Assembly (NCBI GenBank): GCA_964620605.1
Contig: CAZUHQ010000006.1
Coordinates: forward strand, 1-64,000
Source: Thalassotalea_E sp964620605
Lineage (GTDB): Bacteria > Pseudomonadota > Gammaproteobacteria > Enterobacterales > Alteromonadaceae
Direction: 5' to 3'
DNA: 64,000 nucleotides
The translations under genes and the position numbers were made by a program. The notes below the pieces were generated by a model. It saw nothing but the letters and a program-made list of their open reading frames with translations. It was not told where the DNA came from and searched no databases. This document shows positions 52,787-61,898 of the stretch, piece by piece (the first letter of the stretch is position 1; every line of letters begins with the position of its first letter).

Positions 52787-53594
52787 GGTCGCCCCCACCA
52801 GCCATTGCGTCAGTCATGGCACCTGTCATAGCATACGTCACCCGCATTTTTTCAGTTAACGGGTTTTTATCCACCAAACAATTCAAGTGAAATACCTGTT
52901 GTAACAGCGACTGCCTAAGCACTTGCTCCGGAGTATCGCAAGCCAGCACTTTTCCCTTATCTAACAGTAATAGCCGATCGCAATACTGAGCCGCGAGATT
53001 GAGATCATGTATCGTCATGATCAGGGTTAGGCCGAGCTTCTTCACTATACTTAGTATTTGATGCTGATAATAAACATCGAGATGATTGGTCGGCTCGTCC
53101 ATGATCAGCACCATAGGCCTTTGTACTATCGCCCTGGCGATCAAACAGCGCTGCTGCTCGCCACCTGACAAGGTATTAAATACCTGATGCTGTTTTTCAG
53201 CCAGATCCACTCTGGCCAGCGCTTGCTGAATTAACTGACGATCCTTATCGGTATTACGGGCAAACAGCTCTTTATGCGGGATCAATCCCATTTTGACGAT
53301 ATCGAGCACGGTAAGGTCGAAAACAGCCTCATGCTGCTGACTGACCACGGCTATTTTTTTTGCCACTTCCCTGCGCTCGAATACAGCTAACGGCATGCCA
53401 TCAAATAGCACTTGCCCGGTGGCTAACTGATATTCCTGAAACAGGCACTTTAACAAAGAGGTTTTCCCGGCACCATTAGGGCCGACAATGCCAAAAGCTT
53501 CGTTTTTATTCACCTTAAAACTGACATTATCAACAATGGTTTTGCCATTGATTTGCCAGCTAATATTTTGCGCTTGTATTTGAACGCTTGCCAT
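52776..53594 (-). CDS. btuD: Cobalamin ABC transporter ATP-binding protein
   Basis: A 272-residue FecE/BtuD-type ATPase. Walker A GIVGPNGAGKTS is near residue 36, the signature TLSGGEQQRCLIARA near 132, Walker B MVLIMDEPTNHLD near 152 and the switch His in MTIHDLN near 187. I choose ATG 53594, giving MASVQIQAQNISW; the frame extends to a GTG at 53693 but the extra 33 residues are hydrophobic and not part of the family. It is the first gene after the cobalamin riboswitch. Confidence 0.9.
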   Translation of the reverse strand: MASVQIQAQNISWQINGKTIVDNVSFKVNKNEAFGIVGPNGAGKTSLLKCLFQEYQLATGQVLFDGMPLAVFERREVAKKIAVVSQQHEAVFDLTVLDIVKMGLIPHKELFARNTDKDRQLIQQALARVDLAEKQHQVFNTLSGGEQQRCLIARAIVQRPMVLIMDEPTNHLDVYYQHQILSIVKKLGLTLIMTIHDLNLAAQYCDRLLLLDKGKVLACDTPEQVLRQSLLQQVFHLNCLVDKNPLTEKMRVTYAMTGAMTDAMAGGGDHAE

Positions 53595-53764
53595 AAAAAC
53601 CACAGTAACAACAAAAGAGGTGCGGCAGGAAAGGAAATACTGATTGGCGATAAAAACGATCGCCGATAAATACATCCACCATGTTACCCGCACGGTTTAT
53701 CTATTTCATTGCTTTACTTTGCAGGCAATGATTAACTACTGCTAAGCAAAGTTCAGCTCTTATT

Positions 53765-53962
53765 TTCTGGCAGGTCTCCTGACTTATAGAGGTACCCCAA
53801 ACTTTACCTTCCCAGCCTTAAATTACAGACCAGTGGTTAATAAGTTCAGCTCTAATTACAGTTGCGGGAACAGTTGTGGAATTAAGCATGCGATAATAAA
53901 TTTAAGCTTGCACCACATTCCCTTTTAAGTCGTTTAATTGTTTTTAAACGAACACCAGAAAT
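53765..53962 (-). ncRNA. Cobalamin riboswitch
   Basis: Read on the minus strand the region contains, in order, GGTGTTCG (near 53956), GGGAATGTGGTGCAAGC (near 53927), a CCACAACTGTTCCCGCAACTG stretch split around 53880-53860, and the B12 box AGTCAGGAGACCTGCC at 53784-53769. These are the diagnostic blocks of the AdoCbl/B12 riboswitch in the correct order and spacing. It lies about 170 bases upstream of btuD and should repress the salvage/uptake operon when the cofactor is plentiful. The expression platform is not obvious. Confidence 0.95.
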
Positions 53963-54038
53963 TTTTCGCTACTCTAGCACAGCTAATCAATGAAAACTAG
54001 CATTTAGCTATATAGACGTCTAAAATTTCAATATGGTA

Positions 54039-55756
54039 TTAATAACTAATACGGACGCCAGCATAAAGCCGTCGGCCATTACGATAAATACCAACTGGGG
54101 CAAATTCGTTACGCTCATAGGTATAATTGATTTCATCAGTTAGGTTAATCGCTTCGACAACCAGAGCAATATGATCAGACAGTAAAAATGACAAATTGAC
54201 ATCCCACTGACCATAATCATCGGTGATCTCTTCACCAACGCCGGTAGCAAATTCCGTTCTAAAGTTATAAGAAAAACGGGCACTGAGCCAGTCATTCTCA
54301 TAGTAGCTGGTAAAATTGACACTGTGATCTGAATTGCCCGGAATATCGATGTCACGGCCAGTAAGCAATTCCTTTCGCTTGCCTTGCACGTAAGTGTAAT
54401 TGGCAATCACGCCAAAACCGTAAAACAGCTCTTTTTGCAGGTTCAATTCCAGCCTAATGCATCCCCTTCCCGACGGATCTTGTCAGCATCAGTGATCGCA
54501 TAATCACGTAAGGTACCAGAAGATCCCTGACCGGAGAGAAAGTCTGACGGCATATTTAATGAATAATCTGCCAGGCTCCAGTTTAAATCGGTACGGGCAT
54601 CCGTGGTATGTTTAGTATTAACACGGGTATGGTCGCGGTATTTCGCCCCCATTTTTATGCCGCTAAAAATGGCGACATCCAAAGCGCGATAGAAATCCGC
54701 TTGCAGGTATTTTTCATCATCCTTGGCGTCATTGCTGTCATAACGAAGAAAATCTAAATTCCAAAGCTCAGCATTTGCCGGATCTTTACTGTAGCTAACC
54801 CTAACATCTTTCGCCGATGAAGCATCAAAACTATGCACAGCATTACCGCCCCAGCCAACGCTTCGATCGGCCTGTGAGCCACCTGTACCTTCGGTGTGGC
54901 CAAGATGAACACTGGAAGTCCAAACATTACCTTCATGTTCTACTTTTACATCATAAGATTTGGTTTTAAGCTCAGAATTACGCACTTTGGTTTCATCGAG
55001 GATATTATTGCCATCCGGTGATAATCCAAAGGTAGCGCCGACAGCCATAGCACCAACTTTACTATGCTCAATAATGCTAATGTCGGTATATTCTGAGCCG
55101 CCATAACCCGCTAGCCATAAAAAGTTCTGGTTTTCGTTATCCATTTCCATGGTAGAGTCTAATGCATTAAAGGTGACATCAGTATTTTCATTTGGTCGAT
55201 ATTGCAAGGTAAGGTTGCCGCCAGTTCTGACCCCCTGCTGGCTAAACATTGCAGAGCCACCGCCACCTGGGCTGTAAACATCTTTATAAACGGTGCCATC
55301 CGCTAGGGTAATATCACGTTTTGCCCAGCTCCAGGCTTCAATACCATCTCGGCGTAAATTGCGCTCCTGACGAACCAACGACACCATGGCACCAAAGGTT
55401 TCTTCGTCATTTTTCCAGCTGTACATGCCTGACACTACCGGGTCGGTTTCCCCCGAAACATCCGAGTGCTGCGCTAACACAGAACCGGCAATTTTTCCTG
55501 ACTCAAGCTCCAACGGCTTACGAGTACGCACGATCACTGTACCACCAATTGAGCCTTCATCAATATCGGCTTCCGGCGACTTAACCACACTGCCCCTGAT
55601 GCCACGTACTTGAATTGTTTCTATCTCTTCAGTAGCAGCTTTATTACTATTAGCTTCTTCTGCCAGCGCAAACTGACTGCTTGATAGCAAACCTAATGTT
55701 AATGCAGCTTTAACCGCATAGTTAACCTTGTTCATTTGAAATTTTTGCATTTTCAT
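54039..55756 (-). pseudogene. Decayed TonB-dependent receptor
   Basis: Two adjoining frames (55756-54443, 437 residues, and 54446-54039, 135 residues) are parts of one Caulobacter/Alteromonas-type TonB receptor. The signal peptide (to ALA, residue 32) and the IETIQVRGIRGS start are present, but the text then jumps from GSVVK to SPEADIDEGSIGGTV, so most of the plug is missing; relatives have about a hundred residues there. A second jump occurs after YAITDADK, where much of the barrel is absent, and a frameshift at about 54446 stops the first frame at GDALGWN while the second continues with LELNLQKELFYGFG. The C terminus GVRISY is intact. It cannot form a normal receptor. Ligand unknown; it is not BtuB-like. 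Confidence 0.85.
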
Positions 55757-56197
55757 GCTCCGACAATATTAGTTCTAATTTTTATCACAGCTAGGATAAA
55801 ACCAGCCGCTGTTAACTTCCCCTGATGGCTGTCAAAGAAATATATTTTTAACGACTAACTGCGGCATTCGTTCGCTATTTTCTATCCGTTTTCTCTATTG
55901 AATTTGATTAACGTTTAATAAATAGCACCGGCACAACTTTGACAACGCTGTCATCTAAAAACAGTAGGTATGAAGAGTCTTGAAAGGATGTGAAAAGTTG
56001 TGAATCAGTAAAAATTACTTACTAACCTATTGTAAAACAATTAAATTTACTTAATAGAAATAATTACTGTTTTTAGTGAAAACACTAACCTTCCCATGCT
56101 GTCACAATAAATTTCATACAAAATCGACAAGATTTTTTAGTTTGCCGATAAATTTTATTCTTGAAAAGAGATGCAGGCGGGATGAAAAATAGTAAAA
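55757..56197. other. Upstream region of the TonB receptor remnant
   Basis: About 440 AT-rich bases without a gene. It holds the inverted repeat TGACA-N4-TGTCA at 55940-55953, described separately, and probably the old receptor promoter. Confidence 0.4.
55940..55953. promoter_or_regulatory. LacI-like operator candidate
   Basis: TGACAACGCTGTCA has perfect 5-base arms. Sites of the form TGACA-N4-TGTCA are used by LacI-family sugar regulators in Alteromonadales and Xanthomonas. It lies 184 bases upstream of the receptor start. No LacI gene is in the window. Confidence 0.4.
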
Positions 56198-56224
56198 AAA
56201 ACCTCAGCAGCTGGCTGAGGTTTT
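56198..56224 (-). terminator. Intrinsic terminator of the sugar operon
   Basis: AAAACCTCAGC and GCTGAGGTTTT pair around a five-base loop with a T run following on the minus strand, about 105 bases after the last gene of the operon. Confidence 0.85.
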
Positions 56225-56328
56225 CATCAACATCGACGTTTTAATAACAGGTCCACTAACAAAAAGATTCTGCGACTCTTATTGCAGTAATAATGTTTGT
56301 CTTAGCTCTTAGCAGCCTAGAACCTGCT

Positions 56329-57195
56329 TTAATCAGCATTTAATAACGCCAGTACCTTATCCAGCCCTTGCTTTGATTGCTGTACAGCAGCCAGCGGAGA
56401 CAAGCCATTAGGATATTCTTCCTGTTCAACGACAAACCATTGAGTACCGCCAAATTCGATATTAGCTTTCGATAAATTTAACCAGTCAATAGTGTCCTTG
56501 CCGATAATCGGCAGTTTACCGACAGTACCTTTGGGTAAACGCACCTTGTAATGAGTGGTTAAAGTGCGTCCTGGGTAACGCTTAACATAATCAATTGGGT
56601 CTTTGCCGGCATAAGTCGTCCAACCAACATCTTGCTGTAACACTACTTCTTTGACCGTATGCTGCGCCAGATAATCCCAGTAGGTAGTATTGTCAAACGC
56701 ATTGAATTCATGATCGTGGTTATGAAAACCAATTTTCATCCCCAAAGGCGCAAGCTTTTGTGATAAGCTATTTAATAAGCTAACCACTTGCTTGATACCC
56801 TGTGGATGCCAGGCCCTTTCATCCCAACCGATGATCAGCGTTGTAACCCCTAGGGTTTGATAAAAAGATACCGTATTATCAAGGTTGTTATCATTTAGCT
56901 GTTCAAAAGAAACATGGGCGCCACTGGCTTTCAAGCCCAAGTTATCCAATACGTTTTTTACCGCTTTCGCATCCCCTTGAAATTCACCAAATTCATTAGC
57001 AAACTCAACACCATCAAATCCTATTTTTGCTAGCTGCGTTAGTGTGCCGGTAAAATCTTCCTTAACATCTTCTTTCACCGACCATAACTGCACGCTTATT
57101 TGTGGCATGTTAGGCTCCTCAAGTTTATTCTTGGCAACACTGAACTGAGACCAGCTCATTAATACCAGTGCTATTGTTATTATTCGCTTCATCAT
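56329..57195 (-). CDS. Secreted sugar-phosphate isomerase/epimerase-like TIM barrel
   Basis: A 288-residue xylose-isomerase-like TIM-barrel protein (AP endonuclease 2 fold) with a signal peptide ending near SVAK, so it acts in the periplasm. ISVQLWSVKEDVKEDFTGTL, GFDGVEFANEF (metal Glu), LIIGWDERAW, GFHNHDHEF (metal/His site) and VLQQDVGWTTYAG are typical strand ends. The exported form is unusual for the fold and common in 3-keto-sugar clusters, where such proteins may act on oxidised glycosides. It is the last gene of a six-gene operon, 19 bases after the GMC gene. Confidence 0.8.
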   Translation of the reverse strand: MMKRIITIALVLMSWSQFSVAKNKLEEPNMPQISVQLWSVKEDVKEDFTGTLTQLAKIGFDGVEFANEFGEFQGDAKAVKNVLDNLGLKASGAHVSFEQLNDNNLDNTVSFYQTLGVTTLIIGWDERAWHPQGIKQVVSLLNSLSQKLAPLGMKIGFHNHDHEFNAFDNTTYWDYLAQHTVKEVVLQQDVGWTTYAGKDPIDYVKRYPGRTLTTHYKVRLPKGTVGKLPIIGKDTIDWLNLSKANIEFGGTQWFVVEQEEYPNGLSPLAAVQQSKQGLDKVLALLNAD

Positions 57196-57214
57196 TATTC
57201 TCTTTACCCCTTCG

Positions 57215-58948
57215 TTAAATGCGTTTTGCCGTCATTTCATTTACGGCATAGTCAACTGCCCGCGCCGTTAATGCCATAAAGGTCAATGACGGATTGACCA
57301 CCGCCGATGAGCAAAAACTCGACCCGTCAGTAACAAATAAATTCGGCACGTCATGGCATTGGTTAAAACCGTTTAAAACTGAGTCTTTCGGATCCCTGCC
57401 CATTCGCGCAGTACCCACTTCATGAATCGCCAGACCCGGTGCATTACGCTGATACGAGGTATAGCTGGTGACATCCTTTAATCCCGCTTTGATCAGCATA
57501 TCTTTTGCGGTTTGCTCGGCATCATCCATCATGGCAATTTCATTTTCCGACCATTGGCAATTGATATGCAGCTGTGGAATACCCCATTTATCTTTTTTTG
57601 TCGGATGCAAAGACACCTGATTTTCATAGCGCGGCAACATTTCGCCCTGCGCCTGCAAGCCGAAATACCAGTCGCCGGCCTGAGTTAGCTGCTGCTTAAA
57701 GTCAGCGCCAATGCCTTTGGCAAAGCGCGCGCCACGCCAGTCACTACGACCACTGTAACCCGCCAAGGCATAGCCACGTTTATAATGCTTTTTATAACGC
57801 GATGGCTCAAACTGAAAGTTAGGAATATAAGTACCGGTCGGCCGACGGCCGGAATAATATTCATCAAGATAGCCTTCGACCTTACCATTAGCCCCGGCGT
57901 TATAGACATGATCCATTAAATAATGACCGAGCACTCCAGAGCTGTTAGCAATACCATTTGGAAACTGCTTCGAAGTAGAATTAAGCATGATCTGGGTCGA
58001 ACCTAAGGTCGAGGCACAGAGAAACACCACCTTGGCGAAATATTCCCGGGTGGTGAGATTGTCATTATCGATCACCCTGACGCCTTTGACTCTATTAGTG
58101 GCTTGATCATAGATTAAGCTATGCACCACACTATTAGGCGCTATATGTAAATTGCCGGTTTTGGCCGCCGCCGGCAGAGTCGAGCTTTGAGTAGAAAAGT
58201 AAGCACCGAACGAACAACCTTTTTGGCATTCATTGCGTGCCTGACACTGCACTCGCCCTTGAGATAAATGCAGCTCGCTCGGCTTGGTTAAATGCGCCGC
58301 CCGGCCGATCACCATAGGCCGTTCCGGATAAAGTTCGGCAAATTTTGCTTGGAGATCCCACTCAGGCTTAGTAAATTCAAACGGCGGTAAAAACTCGCTA
58401 TTTGGCAGTTGAGGTAAATTATCGTAATTACCACTGACGCCGGCATGTTTTTCAACGTGGCTATACCAGGCGGCGATGTCCTGATAACGAATAGGCCAGT
58501 CATTGCCAACACCATCTGCTTTATTAGCGTTAAAATCATAATCACTAAATCGATACGACTGGCGATGCCACAGTAATGACTTTCCCCCTAACTGATTCGC
58601 CCTTATCCAGCTAAAATCAGTGCCTGATTCAGTAGAATAAGGCAAATCTCTGTCATTACCGAAAAAGTGCTTAGTGGCATCATTAAAGGCATAGCATAAC
58701 TTTTGCACCGAATATTGCTGCTCAATCAGTAAGTTATCCACCTTCATTCTGTGGTCAAACTGCCACGGCCCCTTGCCTTCGCTAATATAATCTTTTTGAT
58801 GCTCAACAATACGTCCGCGCTCTACCATCAAAGTTTTCAGTCCACGCTGGCAAAATTCTTTTGCAGCCCAACCACCAGATACTCCAGAGCCTATCACTAA
58901 GGCGTCGTAAACTTCGCTCGTGTCTTGTATATATAAATCTTGTGTCAT
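57215..58948 (-). CDS. GMC-family sugar oxidoreductase
   Basis: A 577-residue FAD enzyme of the glucose-methanol-choline family. The dinucleotide motif DALVIGSGVSGGWAAKEF is at residue 15, ESGTDFSWIRANQLGGKSLLW near 107, a Cys-rich CQARNECQKGC near 232, and the catalytic His in LAIHEVGTARMG near 508. The C-terminal DGSSFCSSAVVNPSLTFMAL is conserved. It has no signal peptide; with the next gene it resembles the large subunit of gluconate/glucoside-3-dehydrogenases, exported with the Tat-tagged small subunit. It oxidises a sugar to the keto form by inference. Confidence 0.88.
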   Translation of the reverse strand: MTQDLYIQDTSEVYDALVIGSGVSGGWAAKEFCQRGLKTLMVERGRIVEHQKDYISEGKGPWQFDHRMKVDNLLIEQQYSVQKLCYAFNDATKHFFGNDRDLPYSTESGTDFSWIRANQLGGKSLLWHRQSYRFSDYDFNANKADGVGNDWPIRYQDIAAWYSHVEKHAGVSGNYDNLPQLPNSEFLPPFEFTKPEWDLQAKFAELYPERPMVIGRAAHLTKPSELHLSQGRVQCQARNECQKGCSFGAYFSTQSSTLPAAAKTGNLHIAPNSVVHSLIYDQATNRVKGVRVIDNDNLTTREYFAKVVFLCASTLGSTQIMLNSTSKQFPNGIANSSGVLGHYLMDHVYNAGANGKVEGYLDEYYSGRRPTGTYIPNFQFEPSRYKKHYKRGYALAGYSGRSDWRGARFAKGIGADFKQQLTQAGDWYFGLQAQGEMLPRYENQVSLHPTKKDKWGIPQLHINCQWSENEIAMMDDAEQTAKDMLIKAGLKDVTSYTSYQRNAPGLAIHEVGTARMGRDPKDSVLNGFNQCHDVPNLFVTDGSSFCSSAVVNPSLTFMALTARAVDYAVNEMTAKRI

Positions 58949-58960
58949 TACTACCTCTGG

Positions 58961-59584
58961 TTAATAAAAGCCAAGTGAACCGTAGGCCTTGCCCACCGAT
59001 TGATAAGGAATCACCCCCTTAAAACCACCCGGCACCGCCTGATAACTTAATGCCTGAGTTGCACCAACTTCGGTAGTAAAATAGCCAAACACCATCAATG
59101 CTTTTAGCTTGGAAAACTGCTCACTGGCTTGCTGACTAAAGCCATTAAACTGGTTTTCCAAATCAGCTAACAGCTCGGTTTGCTGCTCAGTTGATAACTG
59201 ATAAAACACCTTTTGAACGCGTTTAACCGATTGACTATCAATAGTGTCGATCAGCTGTTTCGCCTGTTGTTGCTGAGATTTTGAATAACAGGCAACCAGC
59301 TGATGATCGATAAAACCATGAACATCCAATTCAGCAGCACTTGGCGTGTCAGTTTTTGGTATCACAGTTTGACAAATCGCTGCCAGGGTTTTCATCTGGC
59401 TCTGGCTAAACAAAACGCCATCACAGTTACTACTGTCAGGCTTGGCCTGATAAGTCAAGGCATTGGCCAAAGCAGAACCCGCACAAAGCCCACTGACAGT
59501 CGCACTACCTAGCACGGCAGCTAAACCTTGAAGAAAGCGACGTTTGTCAGGCGCTTTTAATATCAGTTGTTCTCTAATTGTCAT
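58961..59584 (-). CDS. Gluconate 2-dehydrogenase subunit 3 family protein with Tat signal
   Basis: A 207-residue small subunit. The N terminus has a twin-arginine signal, KRRFLQGLAAVLGSA, and ends near ALANA. The body is the subunit-3 fold with QMKTLAAICQTVIPKTDTPSAAELDVHGFIDHQL and FGYFTTEVGATQALSYQAVPGGFKG. It should carry the signal-less GMC subunit through the Tat system as a folded complex. It lies 12 bases upstream of the GMC gene. No cytochrome c subunit is adjacent. Confidence 0.85.
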   Translation of the reverse strand: MTIREQLILKAPDKRRFLQGLAAVLGSATVSGLCAGSALANALTYQAKPDSSNCDGVLFSQSQMKTLAAICQTVIPKTDTPSAAELDVHGFIDHQLVACYSKSQQQQAKQLIDTIDSQSVKRVQKVFYQLSTEQQTELLADLENQFNGFSQQASEQFSKLKALMVFGYFTTEVGATQALSYQAVPGGFKGVIPYQSVGKAYGSLGFY

Positions 59585-59608
59585 TATTCACTCCTGAACT
59601 TTTTCTAA

Positions 59609-60823
59609 CTAAGCTAATGACTGACTAGACTGACGCTTGATATATAAAATCAGTCCACTAAAGGCAAAAATCAGCACTAATGGAAACAGACTCAAATTGG
59701 CCAATGTTGCCTGACCCGCCGCCAGTTCTGCCAACTCGGCATTATTGCTAACAACTAATGCCTGCTCGCGCGCCTGATCTATCCAGTTACCTATCACCGG
59801 ATTCCACATACTGACGGCAAACATCCCTGTACCACCAAGCATCGACATCCCTAACGCACCGGACTTTGGCACATTTTCCGCAACAAAACCTATCATGGTT
59901 GGCCAGAAATAAGTCACTCCCAAAGCAAACTGCAAGGCGGCGACATAAACCATAGCGCCAGTTGCCAGGCTCATAGTATAGATGCCAAGAGTGGTGACAA
60001 TTGCCGAATATAGCAAGACCCCCGCAGGATTAAGCTTATGAACAATCGAACCCGCAAAAAATCGCCCAACCGCCATCACTCCGGTGATCATCGCCATGAT
60101 CAGCATAGGCGAAGCACCTGAAGCGCCAAGAATACGCTCGATCCATTGCTGAGTGCCGAGTTCACTGGTTGCCGTTAGCGTCATGCAAAACGCCATAAAT
60201 AAAAATAATGGAGAAAACAATGCCTTAATATTACTTGAAGTGGAGGTTTCAATATTGTCACTTTCAGGAAACTGCTGGCTGATGATCAAATAGCCATAGA
60301 TCATTGTCGGCACTAACATCACAGCTATCTGCGCCTGCCAGCCAAATGCCATATCTGTCATCATCTTAGATACTAGCGCGCCGATAACAATACCGCCCGG
60401 AAACCAGACATGAAAACGGTTAAGCATGGTCGTTTGATTTTTATGATAAATGTCGGCAATTAATGGATTACAGCCAGCTTCCACTGCGCCATTAGCAAAA
60501 CCGATACAAAAACTGGAAATCAACAGGAGCCAAAAACCATCCACTGACATGGTTAATAACAACCCCAGCAGATGACCGGCAAAAGCAATAATCACCAGTT
60601 TCTTCGCACCTAAAAAATTATACAACAGGCCGCCAAGCATAGTAGCAATTGGAAAGCCCAAAAATGCCATCGCATTGATCCAGCCAAGCTGAGTATCAGT
60701 TAAGGCAAAGTCATCACTCAATTGCGTTAAGATCCCGGCGCGGATGGCAAAAGTCATTGCGGTGACGGTTAGTGCCAGACAACTGGCGATAAAAAGTTTA
60801 TTGTTATTGATATTTTTCGACAT
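59609..60823 (-). CDS. MFS sugar transporter
   Basis: A 404-residue major-facilitator protein with twelve hydrophobic segments, FucP-like in layout. GFPIATMLGGLLYNFLGAKK near residue 55 is the loop 2/3 motif, and an ANGAVEAGCNPLIADIYH stretch near 110 carries the membrane-embedded acidic residue usual in this subgroup. The start is ATG 60823 with GGGAAG six bases upstream, not the upstream in-frame ATG inside the previous gene. It probably imports the sugar or its oxidised product. Confidence 0.85.
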   Translation of the reverse strand: MSKNINNNKLFIASCLALTVTAMTFAIRAGILTQLSDDFALTDTQLGWINAMAFLGFPIATMLGGLLYNFLGAKKLVIIAFAGHLLGLLLTMSVDGFWLLLISSFCIGFANGAVEAGCNPLIADIYHKNQTTMLNRFHVWFPGGIVIGALVSKMMTDMAFGWQAQIAVMLVPTMIYGYLIISQQFPESDNIETSTSSNIKALFSPLFLFMAFCMTLTATSELGTQQWIERILGASGASPMLIMAMITGVMAVGRFFAGSIVHKLNPAGVLLYSAIVTTLGIYTMSLATGAMVYVAALQFALGVTYFWPTMIGFVAENVPKSGALGMSMLGGTGMFAVSMWNPVIGNWIDQAREQALVVSNNAELAELAAGQATLANLSLFPLVLIFAFSGLILYIKRQSSQSLA

Positions 60824-60845
60824 TAGCTTCCCCCAGTTATTATCG

Positions 60846-61898
60846 TTATAAGCCCAAAATGTCACGATTAAGCGCCTGATCTTCACCACTTGAGGCAAAA
60901 TCATCAAACGCATGCTCAGGCGTGCGGATCAAATGCTCGGTAATAAACGGCGCGCCTTCACGAGCACCGTCTTCAGGATGCTTTAAACAACATTCCCATT
61001 CCAGTACCGCCCAGCCACTATAGCTATATTGAGTGAGCTTGCTGAAAATCTGTTTAAAATCAATTTGACCATCGCCTAATGAGCGAAAGCGTCCGGGTCT
61101 GTCTTGCCAGTTTTGATAACCGCCATAAACACCGCTTCTGCCATTCGGACGAAACTCGGCATCTTTGACATGAAATGCTTTAATACGTGAATGATAAATA
61201 TCGATAAAGGCGAGGTAATCCAGCTGTTGCAGCACAAAATGGCTCGGATCATAAAGAATATTAACCCGCGGATGATGATGGGTTGCATCAAGAAAGCGTT
61301 CAAAGGTCACACCATCGTGTAAATCTTCACCTGGATGGAGCTCAAAACAGATATCGACACCAGCCTCCTCATAGCAGTCTAAAATTGGCAACCAACGTTT
61401 GGCCAACTCATTAAAACCTTGATCTACTAAACCTGCTGGCCGTTGTGGCCATGGATAAAAAGTGTGCCACAGCAAAGCACCGGAAAATGACGCATGGGCA
61501 GTTAACCCCAGTTTCGCACTGACTTTTGCCGCCATGGAAACTTGTTTAACCGCCCACTCAGTGCGCGCTTTTGGATTGTTTTTAACTTCTTCTACTGCGA
61601 AGCCGTCAAATTGTCTGTCATAGGCCGGATGTACCGCCACCAACTGCCCTTGTAAATGAGTCGACAATTCACTGATCGCAAGTCCGGCGTCACTGACTAC
61701 ACCTTTGATTTCATTACAATAACTGTCACTTTGGTAAGCAAGTTCCAAATCAAATAGCCGCTTATCCCAAGTTGGGATCTGCACCGCTTTATAGCCTAAA
61801 CCCGCCGCCCACTGACAGATATCAGCTAAATGATTAAACGGCGCCTGATCCTGACAAAACTGCGCGAGAAAAATTCCCGGCCCCTTAATGCTAGTCAT
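60846..61898 (-). CDS. Cytoplasmic sugar-phosphate isomerase/epimerase-like TIM barrel
   Basis: A 350-residue xylose-isomerase-like TIM barrel, larger than the secreted homologue in the same operon and without a signal peptide. Typical blocks are GYKAVQIPTWDKRLF near residue 35, ELSTHLQGQLVAVHPAYD near 76, FELHPGEDLHDG near 180, ILYDPSHFVLQQLDY near 215 and WAVLEWECC near 296. The metal-binding Glu/Asp/His residues are in place. It shares one base with the stop codon of the oxidoreductase gene. Its substrate is unknown. Confidence 0.85.
   Translation of the reverse strand: MTSIKGPGIFLAQFCQDQAPFNHLADICQWAAGLGYKAVQIPTWDKRLFDLELAYQSDSYCNEIKGVVSDAGLAISELSTHLQGQLVAVHPAYDRQFDGFAVEEVKNNPKARTEWAVKQVSMAAKVSAKLGLTAHASFSGALLWHTFYPWPQRPAGLVDQGFNELAKRWLPILDCYEEAGVDICFELHPGEDLHDGVTFERFLDATHHHPRVNILYDPSHFVLQQLDYLAFIDIYHSRIKAFHVKDAEFRPNGRSGVYGGYQNWQDRPGRFRSLGDGQIDFKQIFSKLTQYSYSGWAVLEWECCLKHPEDGAREGAPFITEHLIRTPEHAFDDFASSGEDQALNRDILGL

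Noticed and set aside
54039..55756. BtuB cobalamin receptor, because of the neighbouring B12 operon
   Set aside because: The gene is upstream of the riboswitch, not behind it, and its text (SPEADIDEGSIGGTV, long barrel loops) belongs to the Caulobacter-type sugar/peptide receptor group.
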